The notes beneath the pieces are model-generated. The model made no database searches. It was not told the DNA's origin and worked only from the letters and a program-made list of their open reading frames with translations. 64,000 bases of DNA from assembly GCA_021401465.1 (NCBI GenBank), contig JADDMT010000002.1:496001-560000 (forward strand). The letters run 5' to 3'. Positions 53,401-64,000 of this stretch are shown here, piece by piece; the stretch's first letter is position 1, and every line of letters begins with the position of its first letter. This stretch comes from Teratosphaeria epicoccoides (lineage: Eukaryota > Ascomycota > Dothideomycetes > Mycosphaerellales > Teratosphaeriaceae). Both the position numbers and the translations under genes were made by a program.

Positions 53401-56400
53401 CGTGATATCGGCATGAGATCGATGCCCTGTTGCTCAACCGCGCTCATTTGCTTTGCTCGTTGTTCATGTGCGACTGATTAGCGGCAAGCGGCGGTTCGCG
53501 GAGACGCAGAGAGGTCGGGGCATTCGCAGCTCGTGACTCTAGCTGCTCGTAGGACTTGTGGTCTGCTGTCCGTAACGGCTTTACGAAATCGTCGTGATTG
53601 TATCGCTTTTACCTGACATACGTACCGGCAACCCCTCAGCGGAATTGAGTCGGGATGCGGTCGCGGCCTTAGGGTTCAACCAACCCGCTAGCCGGGATGG
53701 TATACCCTAGCGTGTTCGGCGGTGATATGGAGAACAAGTCGAGAAAGCACGCTCTCGACAGCTTGAATCTGTTCAATACATCACTCATGTTATGGGACAG
53801 AAAGCGTCAGAGGTCACGGTACGTTGGGAGGGTACATGGGCAACTCCGCTCAGGAACGCAGGATCGTCTAATCAAGCGCCAATCACAGCCGCAAGCTGCA
53901 TGAGATATCACGAACCCAATTTGGACATGGCCAACTGTTGATTGACATCCAGTACGGCATTGCCTCTATACTGACACCTGCGGCGGCTGAATTGTCGTTG
54001 ACATTCACTGCCTCTTGGCTCATCTGATCTCGCTCCCGTCCTCACGCTACCATCTCACAGAAACGCGCCCTCGAGCAAGCAGCATGAAAAACACAATCTG
54101 AGGATCAAGAGGCCTCTGTCGCCGCTGCGGGTACATGCGATACGCCGACAAGCAAGGCTTGCATACTTGTCCGATTAGGCCGTCCGGTATAGCCAACACG
54201 TTCAGCAGATCGTTGTGCAACTCATTCTGCCGCCCCGGATTATGATCACGGGACTTAGCGTCGCTTGCGGAGCAGCAGATCACTATTGATCCATCAGTAA
54301 ATGATCTGGCTGATTGGTTGATGCGGTTGACGGCTTGCTGACAAGAATGACAGCTTCTCCAAATGCTTGACTGCTTGTTGAGTGCTTGTTGACCCGGCGG
54401 ACTACTTGTTCACCCAATTGACTGGCTGCTGACACAATTGATTGCCTAACTTCTGCATCAGTCGACAGGTTGACTGATTGGTAGACCGATCGAATGTCTA
54501 CAAATCACCATGTCAGCGCACAGCAGCTTGATGGATGCAGTCATTCAAGGAATGACCATTCAGCTCAACGTCGATAGCAGTGTCGACCGCTACGATGTCT
54601 TAGGCTTAGGTTCCTCCATCAATCCAAAATCTAACAGCCACCCGCGACTGCACCTCGCTGCAGCCATCAAGCGCATGAGCATGACTCGGACGGCTGCTGT
54701 GTCATCGTGCTTCTCTCAAGCCCCGTAGAACGTAGACAGGTATTGATCTTCTGCCACACTGCACACGTTCTTGGCAACTACTGCAGCTGCGCAACGGCTG
54801 AGCCAGATGTTACCACGGGTGGAGAATCGTGTTCTCACTCTCGCAGATGCTGTGCTCGCCGGTTCTGTGCCATCCCCTTGCTAGCGAACCGGTTAGTGGG
54901 TGCGGGTGGGCTGGGGGCGCGGTACATGCAGGTAGCTACCTCTCTTCGATCAGGCGCTTGAGGAGCAAGTCCCGCGGATCGTAAAGTCTGGGTAGGTCTG
55001 CTCTGTGGGCCTACTCGGGATGTCGTGGCTATGGATGGAGGCGTGCTTTTTGAGGACCATAAACTGGTATACAGCCTGTTAGCCAGACACACTAGTGGCT
55101 CTCCAGTGCATGTGGGCAACGCATCGTGCATCGGAAAGAAAGTGGCATCATGCCCACGCGTGTGTCGCCTAGCAAACGCAGCGCCCAGCTGGATCGCTTA
55201 TTGGCTACCAGGGTTCCTGGTCTGTATGTTCGAAAGCTCATGCGAGCCAAATGTTTCCCGAGCGCTGCATACTCAAGTCTTCGTGCCCGGGTGCGTGAAT
55301 GTCAGAGCAAGACCAACTTGACTTCGCATCACGCCTTAACACAGGATCGACAAGACTCTTTTGATCACCCCAGCAACAGGGCGGACGACCAGAAGCCTTG
55401 GATACATGTACCTAGCGTTGCGCTATTGCAGGCGTACCAAATTTCCCTGGCGCCCTACCACGTGGCATTCTCCTTCAGCCTCAATTTGATTTGCTCGGTC
55501 TGATCGCTGCGGGAGCATCCCTGCAGCCTGATCTGGTAAGCACATGGTCGCACTGCGATGGCTTGCATAGGTTGAGAGGGCGCTCCGAGGCTATTCATCA
55601 GCTGTTCTTAATCCTCAAACCTACTCTCTCTCTTCCTCCACTAATCCTTTGATTTGCATGAGCGGGGACTTGTCACAATAATAAATCGCTGCTTTCGACG
55701 GACCTCCAGATCGGCATCGGTCGCTGCACAAGTCCAGGTCCGAACCTGAATTTGAAACAGCTCCAGCGTTGAGCCTGAGCATCGAGTGCCAAAAGTGCTT
55801 CAGCCAAGCAACTTCACACAAAGAGACTGACCCATCTTCGTCGCCGGCCGCCGACAATCGACTTCCCAGCCAGGTGTACACTTCTCCCGTCAGTTTCCCT
55901 CAATTCGCCATCTCAAATTAGGTCGGAGTGCACATCCATACGCGAGACATCGTGCGACCCCTGCGTGGAACCTCAGGCTGCACCTTAGACCGAGAAAGGG
56001 CGCTGTCTTGCGCAAAGCAAAGGAAACACCGAATACCCTACTGCAGCCTTGCGATTGCTTGACACACTAGTAACAACATTTGTCTTGTGCTCCGTGGCGT
56101 GGAATCAACATATACAAGCATCTTCTCGTAGGGTTCGTCGAATCCTCTGCGTGGAAGCCACGTGCGGTGCTTACCCGCCGTCACTAGAAACAAACATTGT
56201 CTACGCGCGTTGAGCACCAGAAGCGCTACCTTCGAAACAATATCAATGGTAAGCAGCGCACATACAAGCCGTACCGCCACACGCGTCAACATATTAAACC
56301 CATAATCTTCCAGGCATCGCGCTTTAGCACCTACTCCGGGGCACCCTCCATCCACCCATCCCTGGCACCAACCTTCGACACCTTATCCCACCGCTCATCA

Positions 56401-56439
56401 ACACGCGCAAGCCAGCAAATTACCTTCGACGCGAACAGA
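53401..56439. other. gene-poor stretch, 3 kb; TTGACTG-rich at 54300-54500
   Basis: 53401-53650 is probably leader of the septin-like gene. 54300-54500 is unusually dense in ttgac/tgactg/gttgac words. Short frames (54510-54728, 55025-55321 plus; 55621-55881 minus) are featureless; the 55621-55881 frame is somewhat Cys/Ser-rich but has no signal peptide. Confidence 0.45.
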
Positions 56440-56757
56440 ATGTCTGAGAAAGGCCAGACTTTATACGGCAGCGGCGACCTGCTGGCAACCAGAAGCACGT
56501 CCACACTCTCGTCTACAGACCCGAAGTCACAGGACCTCAAATCGTGGTCAGGCGCTTTGCAGCGCATGCAGGATGAGAGGCTACAGCAACAGCGCTATGT
56601 TATGAGCGGCAGCAAGAGTGAAGAGATCAGGGCAAATGCACTCGGTGCGAAAGTAGAGAGAGCGCTGTCAAGGAGAATGACGGGACAGGATGCGCATTTT
56701 ACGGCCAAGAAATCACCTATGGATGAGAAGAGAGCTTTGGAGGTTGAGGCGAACTAG
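56440..56757 (+). CDS. small hypothetical protein, about 105 residues
   Basis: Starts MSEKGQTLYGSGDLLATRST and ends KRALEVEAN. It is charged, Ser/Gln/Arg-rich and predicted helical in the centre (SWSGALQRMQDERLQQQRYV); no signal peptide, membrane helix or cysteine was seen. The frame is open upstream to an ATG at 56197, but that 80-residue extension is basic, low in coding character and contains likely leader sequence, so I prefer the start at 56440. An 11-T run lies about 65 bp past the stop. Function is not recognised. Confidence 0.6.
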   Translation: MSEKGQTLYGSGDLLATRSTSTLSSTDPKSQDLKSWSGALQRMQDERLQQQRYVMSGSKSEEIRANALGAKVERALSRRMTGQDAHFTAKKSPMDEKRALEVEAN

Positions 56758-59254
56758 ACCATCGGAAATTGCTTAATAGTGCGGTGTGTGACGGATGAAA
56801 TCCAAGACACATGCAGCCGAGCTTTTTTTTTTTGTTGAGCATGCGCGGTGCGTGAGCGCGGGTATTGCAGGACAGGATGATGCATTCGTGTTTCAAGAGC
56901 TAAGTTGCTAAGACGGCAGAACTGCGATTGGTATTGGCTTTGAATACACGGCGGGCATACGAGGCAGTCAGGCGTTTTGATGGTGGTGTTATTTGCGACG
57001 CGATGGTGTATATCATTGCTCCATGCTACTTCATGTCTGAAGACATTGCATATTGTATCTGGTCTGCCCGGGCAGTCATTGTGGGACACGAACAAGCATT
57101 GATACACACACGGCCTTGGCCAGACTTCTGGTATGTGGATCAACACACGACTTTTTGACTGCTCTTGTGTCGTCGATGGCTACACTTTGATTGAGGCTTG
57201 ACTATCAACTTGCGGCAGATGGACACCGACGTGCATCACATCCTATACCAAGGTGCAGCGATCTGATCTCCTCTACCTGCCATCATTACTATACTCTCCA
57301 AGTGAGTGTCGATAGCCAAGGCTGCCAGCTTACTCAGGAATAGGCATTTGACGGCGATTGCGGACCCTACAGCAAGACATGTCTACTGTCAACCAAATCA
57401 GGCCAGCATTCTCGTTTCCGTCTGTTCCCGCGCCATCGGTCTGGAGCTCAACAAGCAGTTGCTGGCACTGCTTGCCTCGCAGAGTCGGATGAGGTCCTGC
57501 TCGTCATCCGTAGAGGTCGGCCCGCTGTACTGAAGAAACCTCGAGCGCGGATCGAGGTCGTGCCGTGCACAGGGTATCAATGCCTGGTCTCTGTCGACGA
57601 CGATATCAGTGCGAAGCGGGCTGCTGAAGCTGTCCAGTCTGCGCTCGGCGGCAGGGGCTTCGAAATCCATGTGGACGATGCTGGCAGTCACTCAAATTGT
57701 CCCGCCGGCATTACAGCTATCGAGCCGGAGGACACAGCAAGCTTGCCCAATCTAATTGACTCGGGTGCAGTGTGTGAAGGCAGTCTGCTCGCGGCTTTCA
57801 GATATGGGCACTCAGCAGAACGTGATCAACGTGTAGGCCGTCCCGCAGACAGCGTTCTTGATGCGTTGAGTCTAATACGCTGCAGCACGTCCTCTCGATG
57901 CTGAGTCTGACGGGCTCCCAAGTTCAAACTGGCACTTACACAGGCATAAGGTGTCCAAAGTCGCATTACTCAATGCGCGACGCATTCGGTCTTGACCATG
58001 ATGGCTTCACTGTCCTTTCTATGTCCTTCCCGAAGTAAGCAATACCTGGCGATGCACGCATTTAGCGTGACACTCACTTCTCTGGGCGTCGAGCATGCTG
58101 GAGGTTGATATTGATATTGCTGAAGGGGCTTGTCCTTGTGTCGATCAGGGGCCAGAATGGCAAATTCCTGATATGGGACCGAAACGATTGAGGAGAAGAT
58201 CCGCAGTGCAAGACATCCACTGCCATCGACGAGAGTGGCGAGGTCTTGTGACGAGGAGCGACCGTAGGCGTCATTGAGATTTGGAGGGTTCGTGGTGCGG
58301 TTGAAGCAAATTCCAATGCTAATTGTAACCGCGATTTGACCAGTTTCATTTCTATGGGTATCGGTCTCTGTCCGGACGAACCCTGCAGATCCTACCTTGG
58401 TGATCATGAGACCGGCTCCGAGGTTGCCACGATGCGCATGTCTTGCGCATTATTGTAAGGCGCTATCGAAAGTGCCATGGTGCGTAAGGTACGCGTTGGG
58501 CGTCCGGAAGGCAAAGAAGCACGAGATACCGCTCCCCCTTGTCGTACGAGACTGGGGCCCTCCTTATCGTACGAGGATGGTAAGGACCGGAAGCAGTATG
58601 TCCAGAAAACACCCATCACGAAGGCCAGCGACAAGGTCGGGACCGACCCCTTCACGCGGTATATGGAGAAGCTGCTGGGTCGTTGCAAATTGAATACATG
58701 TACGCGGACGTCGCCTCCACCAAGCTACCAACCTGCCTGTGGCTCATCACGACATCTCAAATGCTGGAATACTCGTGCACGATATCACTTTTGTTGCTTG
58801 CGGAAGACATCCATGTTCCAGCTGTCGGCAATTCGCTGATTCCTTTGCGCTTAGGGCACACTCGTCCCACGGTGCGGCGATCCGATCTAGCCAAGGAAGG
58901 ACTTGTCACTCTTGCGTGAATGTCGGTAGCGACGGCCGCCGTCTACTCATCCTTGCACATGTATAGGTAAAGCACGACAGTCCAGAGCCTCAGTCACAAT
59001 GCTGGTAGCACAAGAGCGCAATCCGAGCTTAACACAGGAAGGTTCACGTCGGCAACCACCTAGATGGCGCAAAGCAGACACAAGTGGTAGAAACATCAAG
59101 GTTCCAGGTTGGCATCTTATAACCGTCATTCATGCAACACGGCTATGTGACTGTCTCTCGCTACGTTGTTACCAATTCGATATCTACTTGCCCAGGTAGG
59201 CATTGCCAAGTTGCCCTTTTGAGACGTTGCGATAAGACAGGTACAGATAACAAC
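56758..59254. other. gene-poor stretch, 2.5 kb
   Basis: An 11-base T run lies at 56823-56833. Open frames on both strands near 57.4-58.9 kb (for example 57560-57904 and 58477-58839 plus) are partly codon-like (AEAVQSALGGRGFEIHVDDA; YVQKTPITKASDKVGTDPF) and may be relics, but no domain or splice model supports a gene. Confidence 0.4.
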
Positions 59255-60136
59255 ATGGTCCTTATCTCGCAACAGCACGGCTTCTCTTCGCGCGGAGATC
59301 ACGACATATCCGGATGCGCTGAGTGCTGTCAGACGATACCGAAAGATGCAGCCGCTTCCTTGCTGGCCGGATCACAACAGCTGCAAGACCTTGACCGACA
59401 CCTACTTCCTTCCACGACCAAAACCCGACGTGATCCTTCAGCACGAATCGACCCATTTCCAGATCTACCGAACCATGAAACGGTTCCGCAGTTGGATTGG
59501 GAGTCTTGCTCTGAGGACGAGACCATGGACACGACATCCTCCTTCCGGAACCACTACCTCACACTGGGGCTGTCGGTCACAGCTAAGCTCGCGGACATAC
59601 GAACCAGATACTTAGGTCTCGTGGCACGTCTGGAACAAGAATCTGCTGAAAAGCGACCCGCAAAGCAGCGAATGGACAGTGCCGTGAACATAACTTCGAT
59701 CAAGCGACAAGAAAAAACCATAGCCCATCCAAAATCTGAAGCAGAGCATGCGGCTTGTCAATGCCAAGCTGTGCTGCAATCGGCAGAAGCTATCGTGCGA
59801 CGAAACGCTCTAGACGACGCTTGGAGCATCCTTGCACACCCAGTCAGGCGGAAAGCGTATGACTCAACATATTTGCACGAATTACAGCAGTATGAGAAAT
59901 CTCGAATATCCCGGTTTCGACCTGCTGGACGAGCAGTGGCGTTGGCAGACGCGGCAAAATGGAGAACGTTGCTGCAGAAGGGCTGTAAAAGTGCCCTGGA
60001 CGCCAAGATGATGGGCGATCTTGGCTGGGCGGCGTGGTCGTTAGAGATGTACGGAGAGCACGAGAAGGCAGCTTCGGCGACTTCGATGATGTCGGGTGAG
60101 GTTGTGGCTGGGTTCGTGGATCTGATGGAGGTGTGA
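59255..60136 (+). CDS. J-domain-like protein lacking the HPD motif
   Basis: About 293 residues; another in-frame ATG at 59132 would give 334. The middle reads NHYLTLGLSVTAKLADIRTR, as helix I/II of a J domain (YxxLGxxxxAxxxxIxxxY). The helix III/IV match comes only after a ~55-residue insertion, at ALDDAWSILAHPVRRKAYDS (aYxxLxDpxxRxxYD). The loop that carries the catalytic HPD in DnaJ proteins is absent and replaced by charged sequence, so Hsp70 stimulation is unlikely. The N-terminal 90 residues are Cys/Asp-rich and disordered; the C-terminal 70 residues are helical. It is a J-like protein by inference; a pseudo-enzyme role is possible. No intron is needed. Confidence 0.7.
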   Translation: MVLISQQHGFSSRGDHDISGCAECCQTIPKDAAASLLAGSQQLQDLDRHLLPSTTKTRRDPSARIDPFPDLPNHETVPQLDWESCSEDETMDTTSSFRNHYLTLGLSVTAKLADIRTRYLGLVARLEQESAEKRPAKQRMDSAVNITSIKRQEKTIAHPKSEAEHAACQCQAVLQSAEAIVRRNALDDAWSILAHPVRRKAYDSTYLHELQQYEKSRISRFRPAGRAVALADAAKWRTLLQKGCKSALDAKMMGDLGWAAWSLEMYGEHEKAASATSMMSGEVVAGFVDLMEV

Positions 60137-61071
60137 GGCTGCGGATGGTAGCCAGTGAAAGATTGACTGTAACATGGATCCTAGTCCGGGAGGCCGAGAG
60201 ACCAGTCAGCGTCAGGTTGGCTCGTCGTGACCAACTCTCATTGACATCCTGGAAGGCAGCAGTTGGCGCTGTTTTATGCGAACTCTAGTGTATGTATCTG
60301 GCCTCAAGGGCTGGCATACAGACCAGACGATCATCACGCCCAGGGAACCACTCCAGACAGTACATGTGCTCCTTTCTCCCTGCTCTCACAGTGACGCGAG
60401 CAGGTCCCTGTTTCCGCATTGCAACCTTGAAGATCGCCGTCTGCAGATAGGCACCTAGACCTCAATACTCTTTCCATCGTGCGCTTCACGCCCACCAGCA
60501 TTTATCATTGGAATCACATGTCGATAATGCAAGTGAAATTACGTTGCGCTGCCTGCTGCACACGCTGCCATCGGCGCACCAATTTATCTGCATCCCGTTG
60601 GCGTGCTGTACGTCTATTCACTAATATTCGCATTGCATTATAAGCGGATGAACAACTTGAATCACCTGCTCTTCCGTGTCCTGACGAATGGCGCAAGCCT
60701 CCTGAGGCCCGCTACTGCAACTGCAATACCGTCAGACACAGCTCGAGTTCACAGAGTGCGTCTTCAGGAGCGACTTCACACCAGGAACGGCAACTCGGAA
60801 ATTTTGGCTGCTTCGCGGTCAGCACATCCCGGGCCCTACTACTTCGGACCAGCTTCCGTCGACAACCAGCATGATTGGCGGCATGGCAAGAGGCGTGTTT
60901 TCTGCTTCCATAGTCCCCTTTCGGTCCTAAGATAGGCACATCCACGGTAATGTAGCCATCAACGAGGCCTCTGGAACGTCTCTTCACCCGTATGGATAGT
61001 CCTGAGTGCTGTCATGCAATCTAATGAGTGAGTGTCAGTGAACGCACAATCAAAGCCAAAAGCCACATCAC
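60137..61071. other. intergenic, no gene seen
   Basis: Flanked by two 3' ends (J-like gene and GT90 gene). Short overlapping frames only. Confidence 0.5.
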
Positions 61072-62352
61072 TCACAGGAACTCCTCCAACGCGACTCCAC
61101 GCCTGTTTTTATCCTTGCGCGCATCATCCCACGAAGACTCAACCTCTTCGTACTCCATCGGCGTGAATGCGACACTACTCCAAGACCTCAGTAGTCTTCG
61201 CCAATAGCACGCCGTCGCAGCCGGAGTCGTATACCGCTCCCTGAACATCTTCCTAGCATTATTCGCAATTATCTGAGCTTGATCCGGATTCTCCATCAAG
61301 TAGTCAATCTCTGATTCGAGATTAGAGAAGCCGCGATCTACAGGCACATAATTCGCGTTTTCAGTGTAACTACCTTCCAGCAAATGGTAATAGTGCGCCG
61401 TCCATCTCAGATCATGCAGAATCGGCACCGAGTCGCAGTTCAAGATATATAGCAGCCGAGACGAATAAGACCGGCCCTCGGTATTGACTAGATAAGCATA
61501 CTGACAATGGTCCTCGAGGCGGACCACCTTGCTTCGATCATGCCAATCCATTGCTGCAACGTCGGCCCATGATTGATTGGCAGTCGCGTCAATCAAAGCA
61601 CCACGCAGCCCAGGCGCTGTCCATTGGACGCCTCGCCACAGGACCTTCTGTATCTTGTCCACAAGTGGCGCGTCGTGATCTCTGGCCCTCTCCTGCATAT
61701 CAGAAAAAGACTCAGCGACCGGTGGTGAGCCCCAAAAGTTGAAGTCAGGAATCAGCCAGATGTCATCCTGCCTCTGTCTTGCAGTCTCCCGGGCGAAAGT
61801 CCAAAGAGCGAGATCCTTCTCTGTCGATAAAGTCGCAAAATCATCGACGATGACCGTGAACTCCATGTCCTCAAAGGCATGGCCACTGCCTCCTACGCTC
61901 AACACAGCGCGCTGAATTTGGTGCAGCACAGCCAAAATTCGCTGCCGGAAATCCTCGCGATCCATGCCCTTTGAGCGAATGACCCTCATCTTCTGATCAA
62001 CAATCATCACTCGCACCCCAGCTTCGTTCCTCCCGTACAACTCAATACTGTCAGCCGTGATGTTCCTCCCGCTCCACTGCTCGACCGCGCGATCGATCTC
62101 ATAATACAGCTCCGGAAACGCCGAGTCGCACTGCGCATCCGAGAGACCATAGTCGTTGTGATCCCGCTTGAAATCGTACTGCCACTGCCACGGTCGAGTG
62201 GGATTGCGTAAAGAAGGCTCGCCAGAAAAGCTGCCGCGGATGTACTGAGGCCATGAGCTCTCGCTGAAAGCAAAGTGCTGCAGGAGAAGGCATATGCAGA
62301 GCACCACAGCCAAAGCTTTCCAGAATGCCTGTTGCTGGAACAGTGGATGCAT
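61072..62352 (-). CDS. CAP10/GT90-family glycosyltransferase
   Basis: Type II Golgi-membrane glycosyltransferase by family; relatives add xylose or glucose to surface or capsule glycans and to proteins. Single exon, 426 residues. A short cytosolic leader MHPLFQQQAFWK is followed by one membrane anchor (about 13-29, ALAVVLCICLLLQHFAF), then a stem. The lipopolysaccharide-modifying (CAP10) domain follows: DIWLIPDFNFWGSP; KVLWRGVQWTAPGLRGALID; YAYLVNTEGRSYSSRLLYIL; LNCDSVPILHDL. The C-terminal helical cap ends in a charged tail. Donor and acceptor cannot be told from sequence. Confidence 0.92.
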   Translation of the reverse strand: MHPLFQQQAFWKALAVVLCICLLLQHFAFSESSWPQYIRGSFSGEPSLRNPTRPWQWQYDFKRDHNDYGLSDAQCDSAFPELYYEIDRAVEQWSGRNITADSIELYGRNEAGVRVMIVDQKMRVIRSKGMDREDFRQRILAVLHQIQRAVLSVGGSGHAFEDMEFTVIVDDFATLSTEKDLALWTFARETARQRQDDIWLIPDFNFWGSPPVAESFSDMQERARDHDAPLVDKIQKVLWRGVQWTAPGLRGALIDATANQSWADVAAMDWHDRSKVVRLEDHCQYAYLVNTEGRSYSSRLLYILNCDSVPILHDLRWTAHYYHLLEGSYTENANYVPVDRGFSNLESEIDYLMENPDQAQIIANNARKMFRERYTTPAATACYWRRLLRSWSSVAFTPMEYEEVESSWDDARKDKNRRGVALEEFL

Positions 62353-63206
62353 GGTTATTTAGTCGCGAAGATTCAAGGCCGCATGATCAGAGGAGATAGG
62401 CCCAGACGGCTGCAATGCACGGATGCCTTCTCATATAACGCTTGCCTTCAGCTGAATCTGAGGATCCCTAATCACCTTAAACTCCAAGCACAACCTAACG
62501 TCCGGTTAGTCGTTCGGACTCGTTCCCCAAATAGCTTCACGCACGCGGCCGTTGAGATGCGCTTGCGAATCCTTCAAGGCGGAAGTGGCGTGCGCTGGTC
62601 TCCAGAGTTTCAAAGACCAACACATGAATTCGAGCACGAGCCAAGCCAGTAGTAATTCGAGTTTCGAGAAGGAGTCGCAGTGATTGGACGGAAGCGGTGA
62701 ACGCCAGAAGGGTCGTGCAAGAGCAGGCACGGACGAGGCAATGCAAGAGCACGGGCGACCGCAGCTTGTGCTGCTGCTGTCGGCGCATCGCGACATGTGG
62801 GTGGCTGTCTCAGCGTCATAATTTTGGTCCTGGATGGAGAGAGACCACATCATCACCATCAGTTGGTCGTTCAAGGTCAAGGGGGGCAGTGGGCATGTTC
62901 TCCTGGCTGGCTCCTTGTTGGCGGCACAAGCTTTCGTGGCCCCTCGGGCGTGTGTTAGCGCAAAAATCATCTCCGGGCGCCACCTGCATCGCACTACTGC
63001 TACCCGACAAAATGAAATAGGGGGTGAAAGTGCGGATTGAGAGTAGGACAAGAGTATCGATCACGAATAGTTGCGCTGGGTATCTCACATGCCACCGACT
63101 CCCACCCCACACCAAGATCTATCTCTCATGCCTGTGCAATGACATTCACCATCAACGCCCGCCAAATGACCTGCAACCGTGCTTGCAACACGCAGGCTTT
63201 CCAGTG
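62353..63206. other. intergenic, no gene seen
   Basis: Leader of the GT90 gene and 3' flank of the edge gene. Long open frames on both strands (62506-63051 minus, 62697-63020 plus) overlap each other and have no domain. Confidence 0.45.
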
Positions 63207-64000
63207 TCACGTCATGCTATCATCGTCCTCCGTAGCCTCGTCCATATCATGCTCAAACGCTAGACTCTGCCCAGCGCGTTTTCTTGTCCGACTGGAGCGG
63301 ATTCTGATCTGCTGAGGCAATCCCGGCTTGGGTCTCGAGAGCTCCATTTTGCTCTGAATCTGCGCGGCCAGCGCATCATCATTCCCATCACTGTCAAAAG
63401 CACTCAAGCCTTCGTCATCCTGGATCGGATCGCTCATCTTGGTGCTAGGCGGTAAAGGCTCGCCAAACATCCACGGCTCTTCGTCCGAATAGCCATGACC
63501 TTGCGTCTTGAGCCTATCGGTCAGGTCTGGACCCAGCGTGCTCCTTGTGATCCCGTCGTTGAAAGCAAAGATATCGACGCGGCGATCGATATGGAAAGGA
63601 CAGTAAGGCGGATTAGTCTCGACCTCGTTCGACGTGGCCGGAGCTGCAGGTGTATTGCTGACCTTCTTCGCAGCCAGTGGATGCTCTGTCCCGGAATTTC
63701 GCAGCGTCCAAAATCCGTGTGGGCCCTGCTCTGAACATCCTCTGCCCCTTGCATCTTTGCCTCCTTCCAACTTCAACAAGGCGAACGTTACCGGGTACTT
63801 GTCTCTTCTCAGTCCCGAAACCGTCACGTCGCCTTTCCTCCTTACAACCCTTTCGACCGCATGCAAGCTCACGTTCCCGCCTATGACGATAGCTAGAGCA
63901 ACGTCGCTTTGTCGTTGCATCCACGTCAAGCATCCAGCCTTCGCACCCTCCTGCAGAGCCTTGACCCGTATTTTGTTGTCCTCAGCATGCCACATATCGC
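63207..64000 (-). CDS. hypothetical protein, cut by the right window edge
   Basis: At least 262 codons are open to the last bases of the window. The first ATG (63995, MWHAEDNKIRVKALQEG) may be internal. The N-terminal half is mixed alpha/beta-like, with ALAIVIGGNVSLHAVERVVR and DKYPVTFALLKLEGGKD. The C-terminal half is acidic and disordered (SDPIQDDEGLSAFDSDGNDD) with a basic cluster IRIRSSRTRKRAG, possibly a nuclear signal, and an acidic end EATEDDDSMT. No family recognised. The codon-like composition and the absence of stops over 790 bp support it. Confidence 0.6.
   Translation of the reverse strand, partial: DMWHAEDNKIRVKALQEGAKAGCLTWMQRQSDVALAIVIGGNVSLHAVERVVRRKGDVTVSGLRRDKYPVTFALLKLEGGKDARGRGCSEQGPHGFWTLRNSGTEHPLAAKKVSNTPAAPATSNEVETNPPYCPFHIDRRVDIFAFNDGITRSTLGPDLTDRLKTQGHGYSDEEPWMFGEPLPPSTKMSDPIQDDEGLSAFDSDGNDDALAAQIQSKMELSRPKPGLPQQIRIRSSRTRKRAGQSLAFEHDMDEATEDDDSMT

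Noticed and set aside
1..64000. tRNA, rRNA or snoRNA genes
   Set aside because: No A-box/B-box pair or conserved T-loop context recognised by eye on either strand. tRNAscan-SE or Infernal would be decisive; I cannot run them.
1..64000. Intact transposable element
   Set aside because: No long terminal or inverted repeats and no reverse transcriptase, integrase or transposase motifs seen.

Overview
The window is a piece of a filamentous ascomycete nuclear genome, most likely Dothideomycetes. The evidence is short spliceosomal introns (about 48-150 bp, GT..AG, often with a CTAAC/CTAAT-like branch point), fungal-only families (SAT4/Pth11-type membrane proteins, WSC-domain protein, GPR1/FUN34/YaaH transporter, NUC-1-type bHLH factor) and long, gene-poor intergenic stretches. 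No ribosomal RNA, tRNA, CRISPR array or intact transposon was recognised.

Layout, left to right. 1-7 kb: acetate-transporter-like gene (1562-2627), a small two-exon hypothetical (3299-3828, minus) and a decayed multidomain WSC/apple-like surface protein (5201-6890). 8-16.5 kb: divergent pair mitochondrial EF-G (MEF1, minus) and splicing factor PRP17/CDC40 (plus), then a candidate three-exon, six-cysteine small secreted protein (12822-13226) and an MPDU1-type PQ-loop protein (15338-16335). 16.5-21 kb: gene-poor, with a decayed coding relic. 21-31 kb: phosphate-regulon-type bHLH factor (minus), G-protein gamma subunit in three exons (minus), eIF3a (plus). 31-38 kb: fumarylacetoacetase-like enzyme between two SAT4-type seven-helix membrane proteins, all on the minus strand. 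39.5-46 kb: divergent pair RPN2 (26S proteasome) and the beta subunit (RNA triphosphatase) of the mRNA-capping enzyme. 47 kb: an 18-bp minisatellite. 48.5-53.4 kb: G3BP/Bre5-type NTF2+RRM protein and a septin-like GTPase-fold protein with a C-terminal membrane segment. 53.4-64 kb: gene-poor, with a small hypothetical (56440-56757), a J-like protein lacking HPD, a GT90/CAP10 glycosyltransferase and a gene cut by the right edge.

Most conserved genes are unlinked housekeeping functions: translation, splicing, capping, proteasome, dolichol-linked glycosylation. The only group that looks like a functional neighbourhood is the 31-38 kb membrane-receptor/FAH-like cluster. The most interesting unexplained items are the cysteine-rich secreted-protein candidate, the FAH-like enzyme with altered catalytic-region residues, the two decayed genes, and recurrent TTGAC/GTCAA-rich intergenic clusters. 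All splice sites were placed by eye from frame, phase and consensus and are unverified by transcripts.
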